From: Theristus sp. LFF4_11
Taxonomy: Eukaryota > Nematoda > Chromadorea > Monhysterida > Xyalidae
DNA length: 64,000 nucleotides
NCBI GenBank assembly: GCA_030248135.1
Contig: JASANC010004626.1
Coordinates: 62,001-126,000, forward strand
Direction of reading: 5' to 3'
Shown here: one piece after another, positions 27,426 through 39,154 of the stretch
Position numbering within the stretch: position 1 is the first letter of the stretch
How the letters are laid out: the number at the start of each line of letters is the position of its first letter
The notes under the pieces: generated by a model
Told to the model about the DNA's origin: nothing
The model's database searches: none
The model's input: only the letters and a program-made list of their open reading frames with translations
Translations under genes and position numbers: made by a program

Positions 27426-30140
27426 TTTTTGAAATTAAAACGTGTTGCCCATAAGAGCGGTACAGGTGCGGTACAAGCCCCGGCCCATCGCTAAATTTTG
27501 ATATTTCGAGTTTTTGTGCCCAAACCAACCTACTAAGGGTACTTATTACGCATACCAATTTTTAGCCCATAACTCCAACCCTGTGGCTCACTACAGGCAA
27601 ATTAAGATTTTGGCCGATTTTTCGGCAATTTTTGGCTTTTGTCAGAAAAACGATTTTTTGGGGTTTTGGGGGGTTCAAATCAAAAATCCAACTTTACCAC
27701 GTTGTTCAGCGCATTTTTCTGGGTATGTACCATATTTTTCAGATCTTGTACTCAAAAGTCAGTTTTAGGCCGAAAGTCACAAGTTTTTCAACACAAACTT
27801 GCTCATAACTCCCAGGACCACAGGGTCTGCAAATTTTCAGTAGTACCAAAAGATAGCCCAAATTCTCAGCTACAAGATGCAAAAAAAATTTCCGGGGGCA
27901 ATAACTTTATAAGGATGTAACAAAGCAACTTTTGTCGTCGACCCCCATGAAAAACGCGAAATATCCAATTTTTCAAGCAATTTCGTTGAAAATGTGCGTA
28001 GAAATGCCAATAATAAAACTGATACTAATGTTTTCGGATACGTAGAATTCAATGGTAACAACTATTTACTATTAACTTGTTGCAAATACGCTTATTTTGC
28101 GACTATTACATGCCTAATAACTGTTCATGTCTTGACAAGACATTGTTATAAATCTTTTTAACCGGCTAGCTTTGCCAAAAAATGCGAACATGAAAACTGG
28201 GATAACGGTTTTCAAATACGTGGAGTTCAATGGTGGTTACCATTTTCTATTATTTTGCTCTGTATAGCTGCATTTTACTGCATTTAAATGCACATCCAAC
28301 TGCCAAAGTTATTATATATATATATATATATATGCAGAGATAGCATTTTCACGGAACCTTTTTCTTATTATTGACCTCACAGACAAATTTTACTGCACAT
28401 GCGTAAATGAAATTTAAAAAACACTAAAACAGCAAAACTAAATTACAAACTAAAAAAGCACAACATTTTACATGGTGACAAATGATCACACAGTCACGTT
28501 CGGCAGAGCCTGATGACTGCTACCCGAGGTAGTTCATTTCGACATCTTGGTTGATTCCAGCACTGACACTGGCGGACGCCTGTTTCTTCAGTTCGTTGAG
28601 TTTGCTCGTAGGCATGCAGCTGCAGCCACAGACGTTGTTGCACAGTCGAAAAGACATTTTCAAAAACCAACCGATCGGTTTGCGATACACGATGCAGAGC
28701 AGAGCAACGATCAGCGAGACGATGATGCAGACGATGATCAGTGCAATACTGAGTGCCGCTTGCATTGGGCCACGCAGCAGATTTCCAAGGGCGCCGGAAC
28801 CGATGTAAGCTGTACGTTGCACGGCGTCGTCGATCACATCAGCTGTTCCTTCAAGGAATACGGTGGTGCCGTTGACAAACTGACCGAACGCATCTTCATC
28901 GTACGACATGTATGATAAGTATTGTAGTTCTTCATCCGCTCAAATTGCTGCTCCTGATTGACGTAGTTGGTGATAATGTGATTGACCATGGCGATGGTGG
29001 TCGACAAACATTGCGTGTCATGGAATGCAGTAGCGTTGAATGCAAAAAATTCAACATCATCGTAGAGGGGCAATGACATTAGTGAACTGGCAACCTGAAA
29101 ACAATAGAACCAAATGTTACATGTAAATAGCATATCATTGTAGTTCACAATTCGCGAGTCCTTTTTGCCTTTGAAGAAATATGGTCCAGTTGGTCGAATG
29201 CACATGTTATACAAATAAACAGAGTGATCCAAAAGAGATCAATAAAAGTAAATGTCTTGTTCACAATTTTGGCAGTTGGATATGCATTTAAATGCAGTAA
29301 ACTGCAGCTATTCAAAACAAAATAATAGAAAATGGTAACCACCATTGACTCCACGTATTCGAAAACCGTTATCCCAGTTTTCATGTTCGCATTTTTTGGC
29401 AAAGCTGGCCGGTTAAAAAGATTTATAACAATGTCTTGTCAAGACATGAACAGTTATTATGCATGTAATAGTCGCAAAATAAGCGTATTTGCAACAAGTT
29501 AATAGTAAATAGTTATTACCATTGGATTCTACGTATCCGAAAACATTAGTATCAGTTTTATTATTGGAATTTCTACGCACATTTTCAACGAAATTGCTTG
29601 AAAAACTGGATATTTCGCGTTTTTCATGGGGGTCGACGACAAAAGTTGCTTTGTTACATCCTTATAAAGTTATTGCCCCCAAAATTTTTTTTTTGCATCT
29701 TGTAGCGGAGAATTTGGGCTATCTTTTGGCACTACTGAAATTTTCCAGACCCTGTGGTCCTGGGAGTTATGAGCAATTTTGTGTTGAAAAACTTGTGACT
29801 TTCGGCCTAAAACTGACTTTTGAGTGCAAGGTCTGAAAAATATGGTACATACCCAGAAAAATGCGCTGAACAACGTGGTAAAATTGGATTTTTGATTTGA
29901 ACCCCCCAAAACCCAAAAAAATGTTTTTCTGACAAAAACCAAAAATTGACCAAAAACCGGCCAAAATCTTAATTTGCCTGTAGTGAGCCATAGGGTTGGA
30001 GTTTTGGGCTAAAAATTGGTATGCGCAATAAGTACCCTTAGTAGGTTGGTTTGGGCACAAAAACTCGAAATATCAAATTTTAGCGATGGGCCGCGACCTG
30101 TACCGCTCTTATGGGCAACACGTTTTAAATTTCAAAAAAC
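27426..30140. mobile_element. 2.7 kb element with about 880 bp inverted repeats
   Basis: Left arm about 27426-28306 and right arm about 29268-30140 are inverted and nearly identical, from AACGTGTTGCCCATAAGAGC at the outside to TTGGCAGTTGG at the inside. A (TA)n run lies at 28309-28333. The 960 bp core carries the end of a membrane-protein gene on the minus strand and nothing that looks like a transposase or integrase. No convincing target duplication is seen (only CAC on both sides). It is probably a non-autonomous deletion product of a larger element. Confidence 0.75.
28520..29094 (-). pseudogene. C-terminal part of a viral-glycoprotein-like membrane protein inside the inverted-repeat element
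   Basis: Seen: a TTGTTTTCAG acceptor (29104-29095) opens an exon. Its first frame includes LPLYDDVEFFAFNATAF with an N-glycosylation site, and runs to about 28900; a second, overlapping frame then runs from about 28940 to the stop at 28520. That second frame has an NGTT site, FLEG, a 28-residue transmembrane helix (SIALIIVCIIVSLIVALLCI) and a Cys-rich cytoplasmic tail. The two frames are offset by one base, so the copy is broken or an unseen splice is used. An upstream frame to 29232 (KGKKDSRIVNYND) may be the previous exon. Inference: the order short ectodomain end, glycine-rich pre-membrane helix, single helix, tail resembles class III fusion glycoproteins, which nematode Maverick elements are known to carry. 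Alternatives are a host receptor fragment or another virus-derived envelope. Confidence 0.4.
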
Positions 30141-31999
30141 ACGCAATGTTGTTTGAGCAGTTTCGGTTTTCAAAACACAAGTATCCGTGGAGTCGTTTCA
30201 TGATGCGAAGCAAACAAGCACACAACCACATACGCTCACTACCCAGTTTCCGCTTATAATATTAACATACTAAATATTGCCTTTTGTGCTGATCGGAGTG
30301 ATTTCTGCAACGGACATGTACTATGATGTAAATAAACATGGTGATTTTTGATCCTACAGAGATGTCATATTCCTAGTTTGAAATGCATAAACGCTATATT
30401 TAAAAAAAATAGATCTGGTTTTCTGCTGTGTGGCTTTTGTAGAAATCCTAATCACTGGTACATAAATGTACTTGTGTTTTTAAAATGAGCTTACTTGATA
30501 CAACAAAACCAAAAACCAAAGAGTATTGCTTTTTGCTATAAGCTTGTTATGTCGTAAATACAGGGTCATCCAGAAAAACGTAAAGAGAGTAAAGGCATTG
30601 TGCTACTGAGAGTTAAAGCTTTTAAGCTAAAAATTTGAAAAACCACAGAAATTTTCTGCCAAGGAGCTCACAATTTACATGGTTTATAGCTGGATTACCC
30701 CGTATTTAGGTATTTAAATCATAAAATGCAATGTGGCTTGTGTTGTAAGTAATTGAATGTAGTGTTTTTTTAATTGACCGTTTTGATGACACAGAATAAA
30801 CTGAAAAGTGTCAACTTTGCATCAGAACCAATTATGTAGTTTCATTGTGCAAACGTTCAGTCAAACACTCACGATGTTTGCCCACCACACAAATATTGTC
30901 GTATCGAGATGTGTTAATTGATCGTTATTTACGGTGTCAGTACAACCATTCAGCGAGTTAAGTTTGCATGCACGCCAAAAAACAAGGCTCTTAACCGTAA
31001 GCCTATTTTTTTGCGTGTGTGCACCGACCGACCCAACCCGTTGACCGTTGCGTTACTTCAAAATCAGTTTGACTGCGTTTGCATGTGTTTATAGCCAGCC
31101 ACGGTATTCCGCTATTTGATGAAATACGGTGCGATCACGATGATTCCCATGTTTATGTGCCTCATACTCTATTTTTTGCGGATGTTCGATGATTTATTAC
31201 ATAAGCGATTATCTTATTCAACAACAGTATTTGTATTATTGTGGGGTCTGATGGCTCTGATTTTTTTGAATCCATTTTATTTCGAAATTCAAAGATTAAA
31301 TGTTTTGTTTTGCTGCTTTGTAAAAGGTTTGACAAAGGTTGCTTTGCAGGCAGATCATAGAAATACACGGACCGTTCAAAAAATCGGTCTATGACGTTGT
31401 CAAACTTACGTACGTTGAGCAAATCAACTTTTGCAATTTTATTCACCATGGTAACTTCTCAAATCTTACCTAGTTCTAAAACTAAAAAACAGAAAAAGCA
31501 GATTTTTTTGTTCTACAATGTTACAATATAACAAAAAGCATGTGCGTCGCCATAACTGCGGAAAAATGGGTTCAAAATATTTCCAGAGTTTTCCTTTTAT
31601 GTTTTTTTCATGTTTCAAAGACAAGTTATGCGATCATTCTGTGATCTATTGTGGTACAGCGTATTTTCATTTTAAAATTAAAATTGCAGTAAGTTGTCCA
31701 AAATTGAACGAATAAAATGCACTAGAAAGAGGCATTTTTTTGTTTCGTTTTTAACAGTCATTGTATTTTTGTAAATGTTATAGATTCTCGCGTAGAAAAT
31801 GCTGCCTATTTTTGTGTGTCTGTATTTTTACCATTCATAATGTCTTTTTTCTTATGCTTTCGACAAAGTGATCATAAAAGTTTCAGAACCAATTTGGAAA
31901 AGCTATATTTGTTGTTTTAGTTAACACTGCATATGTTGTTTTATGTCCTTACATGTACGTGTTTACGATACGCAGACGAATAAAAATGGCATTTATCAA
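30141..31999. other. AT-rich spacer with unsupported open frames
   Basis: No recognised gene. A possible single transposon end (TACAGGGTCATCC) lies near 30559. On the minus strand an ATG in good context (ACCATGG, 31449) opens 12 codons that stop at a strong donor GTACGTAAG (31413); the same frame is open to 31162 if unspliced. On the plus strand 31116-31394 is a hydrophobic open frame. Neither has a recognised match. Confidence 0.4.
31414..31449 (-). CDS. Possible first coding exon ending at a strong donor, unknown gene
   Basis: ATG in an ACCATGG context, 12 codons (MVNKIAKVDLLN), then GTACGTAAGT, the best donor in the window. The downstream partner exon was not found; the frame read through the donor stays open for 95 codons in total, so this may instead be a short intronless gene or chance. 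Confidence 0.25.
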
Positions 32000-32464
32000 T
32001 ACCGTATTACCCCCATTAAACCCCCCCCCCCACCATTAATCCCCCCCCCCACCAATAAACCCCCACCCCCCGACCAGTTTCCAAATAATCCCCCCCCCAC
32101 AAATAATCCCCCATGGGGGATTATTGGAGACCTGTTTGAAACACATACCCAGCGAATTCAGTGGCTGGTTGCAGTGAAAATGATGAAATTGTGCTACCAA
32201 AGGCCCCAAATGGGTGAGTTTATAGTAATTTCATTACAAAAGGCTGTTATAAAAGGATATTTCTATGTAAAGTAGAAGTTTCTGCGACTTTCTTGCCTGC
32301 CATGCAAGGTATTTTTGCCATTTTTTAACAAACCTCCACCCCTAGAATTTTTTTTGTAAATAAACCCCCCCACCAATAATCCCCCCCCCCACCAATAAAC
32401 CCCCACCCCTAAAAGTCGCTGACGTATTAATCCCCCATGGGGGTTTATTGGGGGTAATACGGTA
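32000..32464. mobile_element. C-tract MITE with inverted ends TACCGTATTACCCCCA
   Basis: 465 bp. The left end TACCGTATTACCCCCATTAA and the right end TTTATTGGGGGTAATACGGTA are inverted. Tandem CCACCAATAAACCCCCC-type units lie inside both ends, and CCCATGGGGGATTATTGG occurs internally. No coding capacity; the proline-rich frame across it is an artefact. Confidence 0.7.
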
Positions 32465-32876
32465 TATCGGTGGCTAAAAGCATTAAAAAAGTTTCGGAAA
32501 GATGGATATTTTCAAACCTCATAATAACACGAATGACGTTCAAGCAATTTTTTGTCTTGTATATTCAACTATATTCACTGCAAAAAAATCTGGCGTTTTC
32601 ATTAAGAGAAGCAGTACAGTTTTTAATTTCGCTTCCAGATGATTGTTTGTCATGGGTACTGAGTTGCAACACTAACTCTGTTCGTGGCCCACCACACATT
32701 TGACTATTTATTGACGATGTGAAATTTGTCCTGAGGACCCTGAGAAAACCAGATTAACTGTTGTTTCAAGTTTTTCAAGCGTTTTTCTCAGGCGTTTTTG
32801 TATTGAAAACGCCATCCGGTGTTCGTTTTCAACGCCGAAACGGTGAAAACGCTAATTTTTACAGTGTTATTGTCAA
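32465..32876. other. ACSF2 3' region
   Basis: A 77-codon open frame at 32470-32703 on the plus strand has no recognised match. A reversed AATAAA at 32707-32712 is a likely polyadenylation signal for ACSF2. Confidence 0.4.
32707..32712 (-). terminator. Polyadenylation signal of ACSF2
   Basis: TTTATT on the plus strand (AATAAA on minus) 165 bp after the ACSF2 stop. Confidence 0.5.
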
Positions 32877-35800
32877 TTAAGTAGCCATGTTATCGAGGTT
32901 CAGCTCTTTCGTTGCAGTATCGCGAATCTGATACTTTTGTATTTTGCCTGACACGGTCGTTGGAAAGTCGTGCTCACTTTTGAACTGAATGTAGCGTGGA
33001 ATTTTGTAGGTGGCAATCTGCAATAACGTAGAACACTTGTTTCATTTGATGGCGTCATAAGGTGAACATTGAAAAAGACAACGGTTAATATGTGCTTTTG
33101 CAATATTCGCATTGTACAGTGTGAGTCAAAAAAAAAGGTTCCAATTCTAAAATGCTCTCACTGGCGTGTGCTAAGGCGTTTGGAGCTAAAAATTGGAACA
33201 CTATTAAAAAACATTTGGAGGTTTTTCTGACTAAATTTTTTTTCACGGTATGTTGCCCCTATCACTCGCTACAGCAGAATATCTGAAAAACAAGAAAAAT
33301 CGACAAATGTGGTGAAATACAGAGGGTTGATTTAGCTGTAGCAAGAACCTCATGGCTTAAAATTTGGAACACTGTTAGAACACTTTGAGAGCTTTTTTGG
33401 GATTACAAATTTTTTGGTTTACACGGTTCAGTTCATTTTTACAGTGTAATTTTCAAAAAATAGTGATTTTTGACAAAAAAAACAACGGTCACCCATAATC
33501 TCACTGTTTATCATTGCTCATACCGACTTGTGAACTGATCTATCGCCACGCGGTGTAAAATAGAATTTTGTACAAAATTGCCGAACCACTGTAGATAACT
33601 TATTCGCATGTTCCCACCAATTGGCAGACCAGACTCGCTTATCTGCCGTCCACTTAACCATGATGGCAGCAACGACTGAAAATGGAATTGCATCTTTCAC
33701 TGCAGAAAACAACCAGTCTGCTGTGGTGAAAAATATCAGAGTGACAAAATGTATGAATTAAAAAAAGAAAAAAAAAACAGTTTGCATCTGGAAAGATAAA
33801 TTCGCATCTGTTCTGAGCAGAACCGCTCACGCACGCTCAGACTCAAAGTGAAACATCAGGTTGATCAAAGACTGTTCAAATGCAATTCAGCATTCGGCAT
33901 TTCCAAGCCACTGTATGTGCGTATTGTTTTTTTCATCTTTTTTGTGTTGTGAACACTCGGGTTGTCACCAACGTTCATCATTTGGTCTTTGTTACAGCTA
34001 AATTAACCCTCTGCATTTCACCACATTTGTCGATTTTTCATGTTTTTCAGATGCTGTAGTGAGTGATAGGGGCAACATACCGTGAAAAAAAATAGTCAGA
34101 AAAACCTCCAACTGTTTTCTAATAGTGTTCCAATTTTCAGCTCTAAACACCTGAGCACACGCCAGTGAGAGCATTTTAGAATTGGAACCTTTAACCTTTT
34201 TTTTGGTTCACCCTGTAGATAATGCGACAAATGTGGGGAGTTCATTTTTTAAATTTTTTTGCAACCCAAATTAAAATTAAATAACCTTATCTTTGCAAAA
34301 GTTCTGGATTTCTTCCACCGTTGCTGTTTCGTTGTCGCGTAGCGCGATCCACGCGCAGACAGCCTCACCGAAACGGGCATCCGGCACACCAACCACCTGA
34401 AATGCATCGCACATTTCGTCTCTCTGAACCAGTGCAACAATGACTGCATTTGACGCCTCAGTGGTGAGTGTGTGAGTGCTGCTGTCGTAGGTTGATATAT
34501 ACAATTGCGACACGCAAAATTCTGGCACGAAGACTTGCGATGCGGTCTATAAATTTCACCGAACTCAATGATATAACTAAGCAAAATAGTTGCAGGTCTC
34601 CTAAGCGAAACCTTTAATTTTTAAAGACACGTCAGAAATCTTAGGTTTTTTGAGAAAAATTGTTTTGTCGTAATTTTATACATTGTGGTCATTTTTGGAT
34701 TTATCACAGATCACAAAAAAATCACTCCAGGTACATATATTATTTGTACCAGGGAAAATTCGCCGGGCCGCATCTCTTCAAGCCGGAATTAGAAGGCCGC
34801 AATTGAACACATGCCCTGTCGTACAACATGTGCTAGATGCATATGCTGCCAAGCCAACCAACACGTCATAATATTTTTGCCGCACCTGAATCTGTTTCAC
34901 TTTCGGATGCGTGTACAAAAATTCTTCGATTTCGGCAGGGTAGATGTTTTCACCGCCACGAATGATAACGTCCTTGGATCGTCCCACAATCATCACGTGA
35001 CCACCCGCGTCCATGATAGCTTCATCCCTATATCCCAATTTAAAAATCCAGAGTTGACCTGATTCATACTGTATGTAACACTGTATGTAACAAGTCGGTG
35101 ACCGCAGTGTTTTTTCAGTGCTTCGTTCAGAAAAATCCGCGTTTATTTGAATTTTGAAACCAGTGAAGTCCGCTGCTACCATTATACCCGCTTTTGAACC
35201 ATCGATCAGGAGTGATCGCTTCATTGGTCTTTTCATCGTCCTCCCAGTAGCCGAGCATTGTCGTGTAACCGCGCGTGTACAGCTCGCCCCGCACACCAAA
35301 CGGCACTGTTTGCCCGTTCTGGTTCACTATTTTGGCCTGTAAACCAGTTTCTGCAGACTGAGGGCCATAAGTGAAGAATTGTTTAGAATGATTTAATGAG
35401 ACCGAAATTGAATATTAGCATTTCACGCTGTCACAGCAGACAAGCACACGTCTGTAAGCAGCAATCAGCACACACACTGCGTGAAATATACCTCAACGTG
35501 TTCGAGTGGAATGCCAACGGATTTGACACGTTCGTCAGGTGGCTCGTTATTGGCGGACATCAGTGTCACCGGACTCGTCTCGGTCGCACCATAGGCAAGC
35601 TGATGATAAAAATATGCTTGTATTCAGTTGAAGCGTCCCGAATGGAAACTACAGAATCACATCCACCATGAAATCGGGACAGTTCAGTTTGGTGATCACA
35701 TCGTTGCATAAAACGGATGGGCACGGAGCGCCGGCCATGATGCCTGTGCAGATCAAAAGAATCAAATTATGAAAATGGTGAACCAGTTTCCATGTTGTTA

Positions 35801-38210
35801 TTACCAACCAGTTTCAACGGACTCAAACGAATAGGCTGATCGATCTGCATGATTGATCATGTCAATGAACATTGTTGGGGTGCCGTATAACGCGGTGCAC
35901 CTGAAACCAAGAGCAAGAGCCGTGAGCCAAACAGTGTAAACACACACTCAACGGCCAAAGAGAAACGCTTTTTGGAAAGAGTTGACCGGAATTTCATCGA
36001 TAACGCATGCTGAACGTCTGCCGCAGTGTATTACTTTTCTTGTTCAATCGCCTGTAGCGCGGCCTTTGGGTCGAACGCCGGTGCCGGGAAGACGCACGTG
36101 GCGCGATGGAGCACGGTGCCCAGGGAGCCGGCGACGCAGCCGAAACAATGGTACAGTGGGGGGTTGCAGCAGACGGTGTGCTTCTGCAAATGCGCTCAAA
36201 ACAGCAGCGATACACGCTCCGGCAACACAAATCTATCATTTTCTGCACGCGCACCTTTTCATGGAAGCCGGCTCGTCTACCAATGAAATAAGAATTGTTG
36301 ACGACGTTGTGATGCGTCAGTGTGGCGCCCTTTGGTGAGCCGGTTGTACCCTGCGGTTCAAAAACGTTAAGACACTAAAACTAAAGCAAATACCAAAGCA
36401 TCAACACTGAAACTGTAAGAAATCAGAGGAATTTCAAACGGTTTTCACTGGGAAAACATTTTTCGATTGTTTGAATTTGAACGTCTGCCTCTGATTTTGG
36501 AATGCTTTCATTATTTCAAAACTGTCATCGTGAGTCAGAATCACCAGAATGTGACTGAATTTTGGAAACCGAAATGCTGAAAAATCAGAGACCGAAGCTG
36601 AAATACCAAGGATCGTGGTAGGTCAACTTGGAAACGATATGCTCAAAGTTGTTTTCGTGCCCATAGTCCATGTTTTTGCTTTTTATCAGATACTTGCTGA
36701 TCGAAACAAATGCTTCTACAAGAACAACATGACTGAAATCGAAACAGCGTAAGCATTTGCCCCGGTGAGGCGTGTCCTAACCGACGTGAACTGAATGTTC
36801 ACGGCATCGCTCGGTTGCAGCAATTTTTGGCGTTCGTTCAGTTGCAGCGTTGAAACTGAATCGGCCGCTTGCATCAGATCGCGGTGGAAGTTGAATGCAC
36901 CCCTGTACATAAAGCTTGGTAAAGCGAATGCCCGGCACGTTGTTTGAAAGAATTTTGTTCTAGTCTTCAAAGCGCACTCACGGCTTTTCCTTGTCGTCCG
37001 CACCAAACATCACGACACTTTTCAACTGTGGTAGCCTACATTTCAAAGCAGACTAAACTGTATGATAAAGCAGCGCCGTGTTTATTGTTTTTCTTTCAAA
37101 AAAAACAGATTACTTTTTGAGCGAAATGTTGCGACCGGCAGGTTCGAGTGAAATCGTTGGGATCACTTGCTCAAGGAGTTGATAATAGTTTTGTGTTTTG
37201 TAAGCAGACGACATCACCAACATGGACATGCCAGACTGAAAAACTTGAATAAAACTAAAAATGTGCAATATACGGCATATGAACAATGAGCGAAAAAAGA
37301 TGTGAAACCTACCTTTCTAATGCAGTACTCGAGCTCGAGCGCTTTGTACTGTGGATTAACGTTTACCTGCACCAGAGAAAAAATGTGATCACAATTTTTC
37401 GGAAACCAAAATCAGTTTTTCAGTTCAAACAACGAATTTTCTACCAAGATCAATCCGGTGACCGCTGCTGCGAACTGGGTCAGCACCCATTCGTAATGAT
37501 TTGGACTCCAGATGCCAATTCTGTCAAAACGGTTCAGTCCCATCGCCACGAAACCACTGGCGCAGTTTTCTACCTGATTATAAAAAAAAACTTTTTTGAC
37601 ATAACTGTCTCAAAATTCTTTCTGAATTTTTGGCTCAAATTTAAAAAAAATGAAATTGAAAGAAGACCTACAACATTTGCAGGACAACAGTAAAAGTGAA
37701 GACTAAAGAGTGCTTGCCGATCACTGGACAGACGATCACCAAAAAAGACCACTCACAACAGCAACAAAATTCTGTTGTGAGTTCAAACATGTTCAAACAA
37801 ACGTCTTGTAAAAACTGCGCATAGCTGCGTCTCAGGTTTGCGTCTTGCTTGAACACGAACGCTGTCTCATCCGGTTGCACATCGACGGCAGATCTGAACA
37901 CAGAAATTGAACAAGCTGCACGCATGTTCGCTGGCCGGGCAGCATTGAGATTAAAAAAAATCGCGACTCTTATTTATAAGTGCAGAAAAAAGTCCCCCGC
38001 CCCCCCCCCCAGAAACCTGAGTGCGTCGCCGATTGTTTGGTGGCGCAATGGGAGCGCGCTGGCGCTGTGCCAGTAACTGGCAACGCTTTCTTTGGGCAGT
38101 CTTCTGTGTGTGTTCAAAAATGCCCGTTGATTTTGAATGATCGATTGGTTGATTTTACGAAGGCCAAACGAAACGAGCAAATTTGACCAACGCGTTGATG
38201 TTCGCGCCAT
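32877..38210 (-). CDS. acsf2: Medium-chain acyl-CoA synthetase ACSF2, complete, mitochondrial
   Basis: Sixteen exons, listed by lower-upper position: 38017-38210, 37803-37893, 37445-37573, 37313-37366, 37114-37235, 36982-37035, 36782-36902, 36255-36350, 36035-36183, 35809-35900, 35661-35743, 35492-35599, 35188-35336, 34886-35027, 34286-34396, 32877-33017. All phases agree and give 611 residues (human about 615). It activates fatty acids to acyl-CoA with ATP, through an acyl-adenylate, in the mitochondrial matrix. Seen: N-terminus [19 protein letters not shown] is basic and acid-free, a good import signal; AMP-binding loop [10 protein letters not shown] (from 256, split from the preceding Ser by an intron); [19 protein letters not shown] (398-407); [16 protein letters not shown]; and the A10 lysine Lys590 in VSGKIQK. 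There is no peroxisomal tripeptide. Intron 15 (33018-34285) holds a 1.1 kb mariner-like element. Confidence 0.95.
33115..34217 (-). mobile_element. 1.1 kb element with about 230 bp inverted ends (TACAGGGTG type), copy 1
   Basis: Outer ends TACAGTGTGAGTC (33115) and the inverted TACAGGGTGAACC (34217). The arms (GGTTCCAATTCTAAAATGCT, CACTGGCGTGTGCT, CACGGTATGTTGCCCCTATC) are inverted repeats. A 64-codon frame in the middle (33518-33712) is shared with copy 2 at 39155-40246 and includes [26 protein letters not shown] ends with TA duplication are typical of Tc1/mariner relatives. No full transposase. Confidence 0.75.
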
Positions 38211-38780
38211 TGAGGTGCTGAAATGGCAACCGCAAAATCATAAGTAATGTGCACAAAAACTTATTTGCTATCATTGAATACCTAGTGTACAAACATGAAT
38301 GTACTAGGTAGTTACATACATGAATACTAGGTAGTTACATACCTAGTGGTAAGCGCAGCCTTCATTTGTTTTTTGAAAATGATTGTGATTGAAGTTTCTG
38401 TGAGAATTCTTGAACCGTGAAACCGATCAATTTGTTGAAAATCAATGAGCACAAAAGAGTAAGTGAGATTCTAGTGGCTTCAAGATGTAAAATCAAATAA
38501 TAAAAACAATTTCCTTTCCGTGTTCACGGCTGATGTTGAGATGATAAGAAACATGTGCACAATTACGCCCAATTTATTGTTTGTACACCGACGACACGCA
38601 TATAGTTACACAGATTGTTTGCTAAATACATGTATAAAAAAGAGAAAACATTAAGGGGAAGGAAAGGGACATTACAAAATGATCGACCGTAAAAGATAAA
38701 AACTGCCGTCAAATTCGGTGAAGCATTTACGGTATGTGACACAAAAACGGAACGGAGGTCGGCAAAGTGGGGTCACTGAA
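38211..38780. other. Spacer upstream of ACSF2
   Basis: Probable ACSF2 promoter side. Short direct repeats of TACTAGGTAGTTACATAC at about 38308-38345. A reversed AATAAA (38573-38578) probably belongs to the gene whose last exon is 38781-38938. Confidence 0.4.
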
Positions 38781-38938
38781 TTAGGGCTCGGCGCACGAGA
38801 CACACGTCGTGAAACGCACGTATTGCCAACACATAACGTCGCCTAGATCACGATTCCCTCGGCCGATTTCGACGATCGATGGCTCAATCAACTCACGGGG
38901 CACCCGGAAGACGATGATGCCTCGTTTGACCGAAAATT
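38781..38938 (-). CDS. Last exon of an unrecognised gene
   Basis: A C10-rich tract followed by CTAG makes a strong acceptor (38939-38941), and the exon then codes 51 residues to a TAA at 38783-38781, with AATAAA about 200 bp downstream. The peptide includes GIIVFRVPRELIEPSIVEIG and a Cys-bearing end (CWQYVRF, CVSCAEP). A 27 bp exon at 39089-39115 would join in phase and add QYQVSPGQ. The strand asymmetry and lack of stops suggest real coding. The rest of the gene must lie to the right of the transposon at 39155 and was not found. Confidence 0.4.
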
Positions 38939-39154
38939 CTAGGGGGGGGGGTCGGACCAAAAAGTGCTGAATAAAAGTTGTTGAATAAAAGTGCTAGAAA
39001 CCACAGCATCCAGTCAAGGCCTCTCTCTAGTCATATATTTTGCTTTGATTTTCGTTCGGGACATCTGAAAGCTAAACGAACGAGACACGCTGCCCGGGTG
39101 AGACTTGATATTGAACTGCAGTGTTGAAAACATTGACGTACAAAGTGGTAAATG

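Noticed and set aside
31943..32275. Proline-rich secreted protein
   Set aside because: The proline codons are the C-tract units of a MITE.
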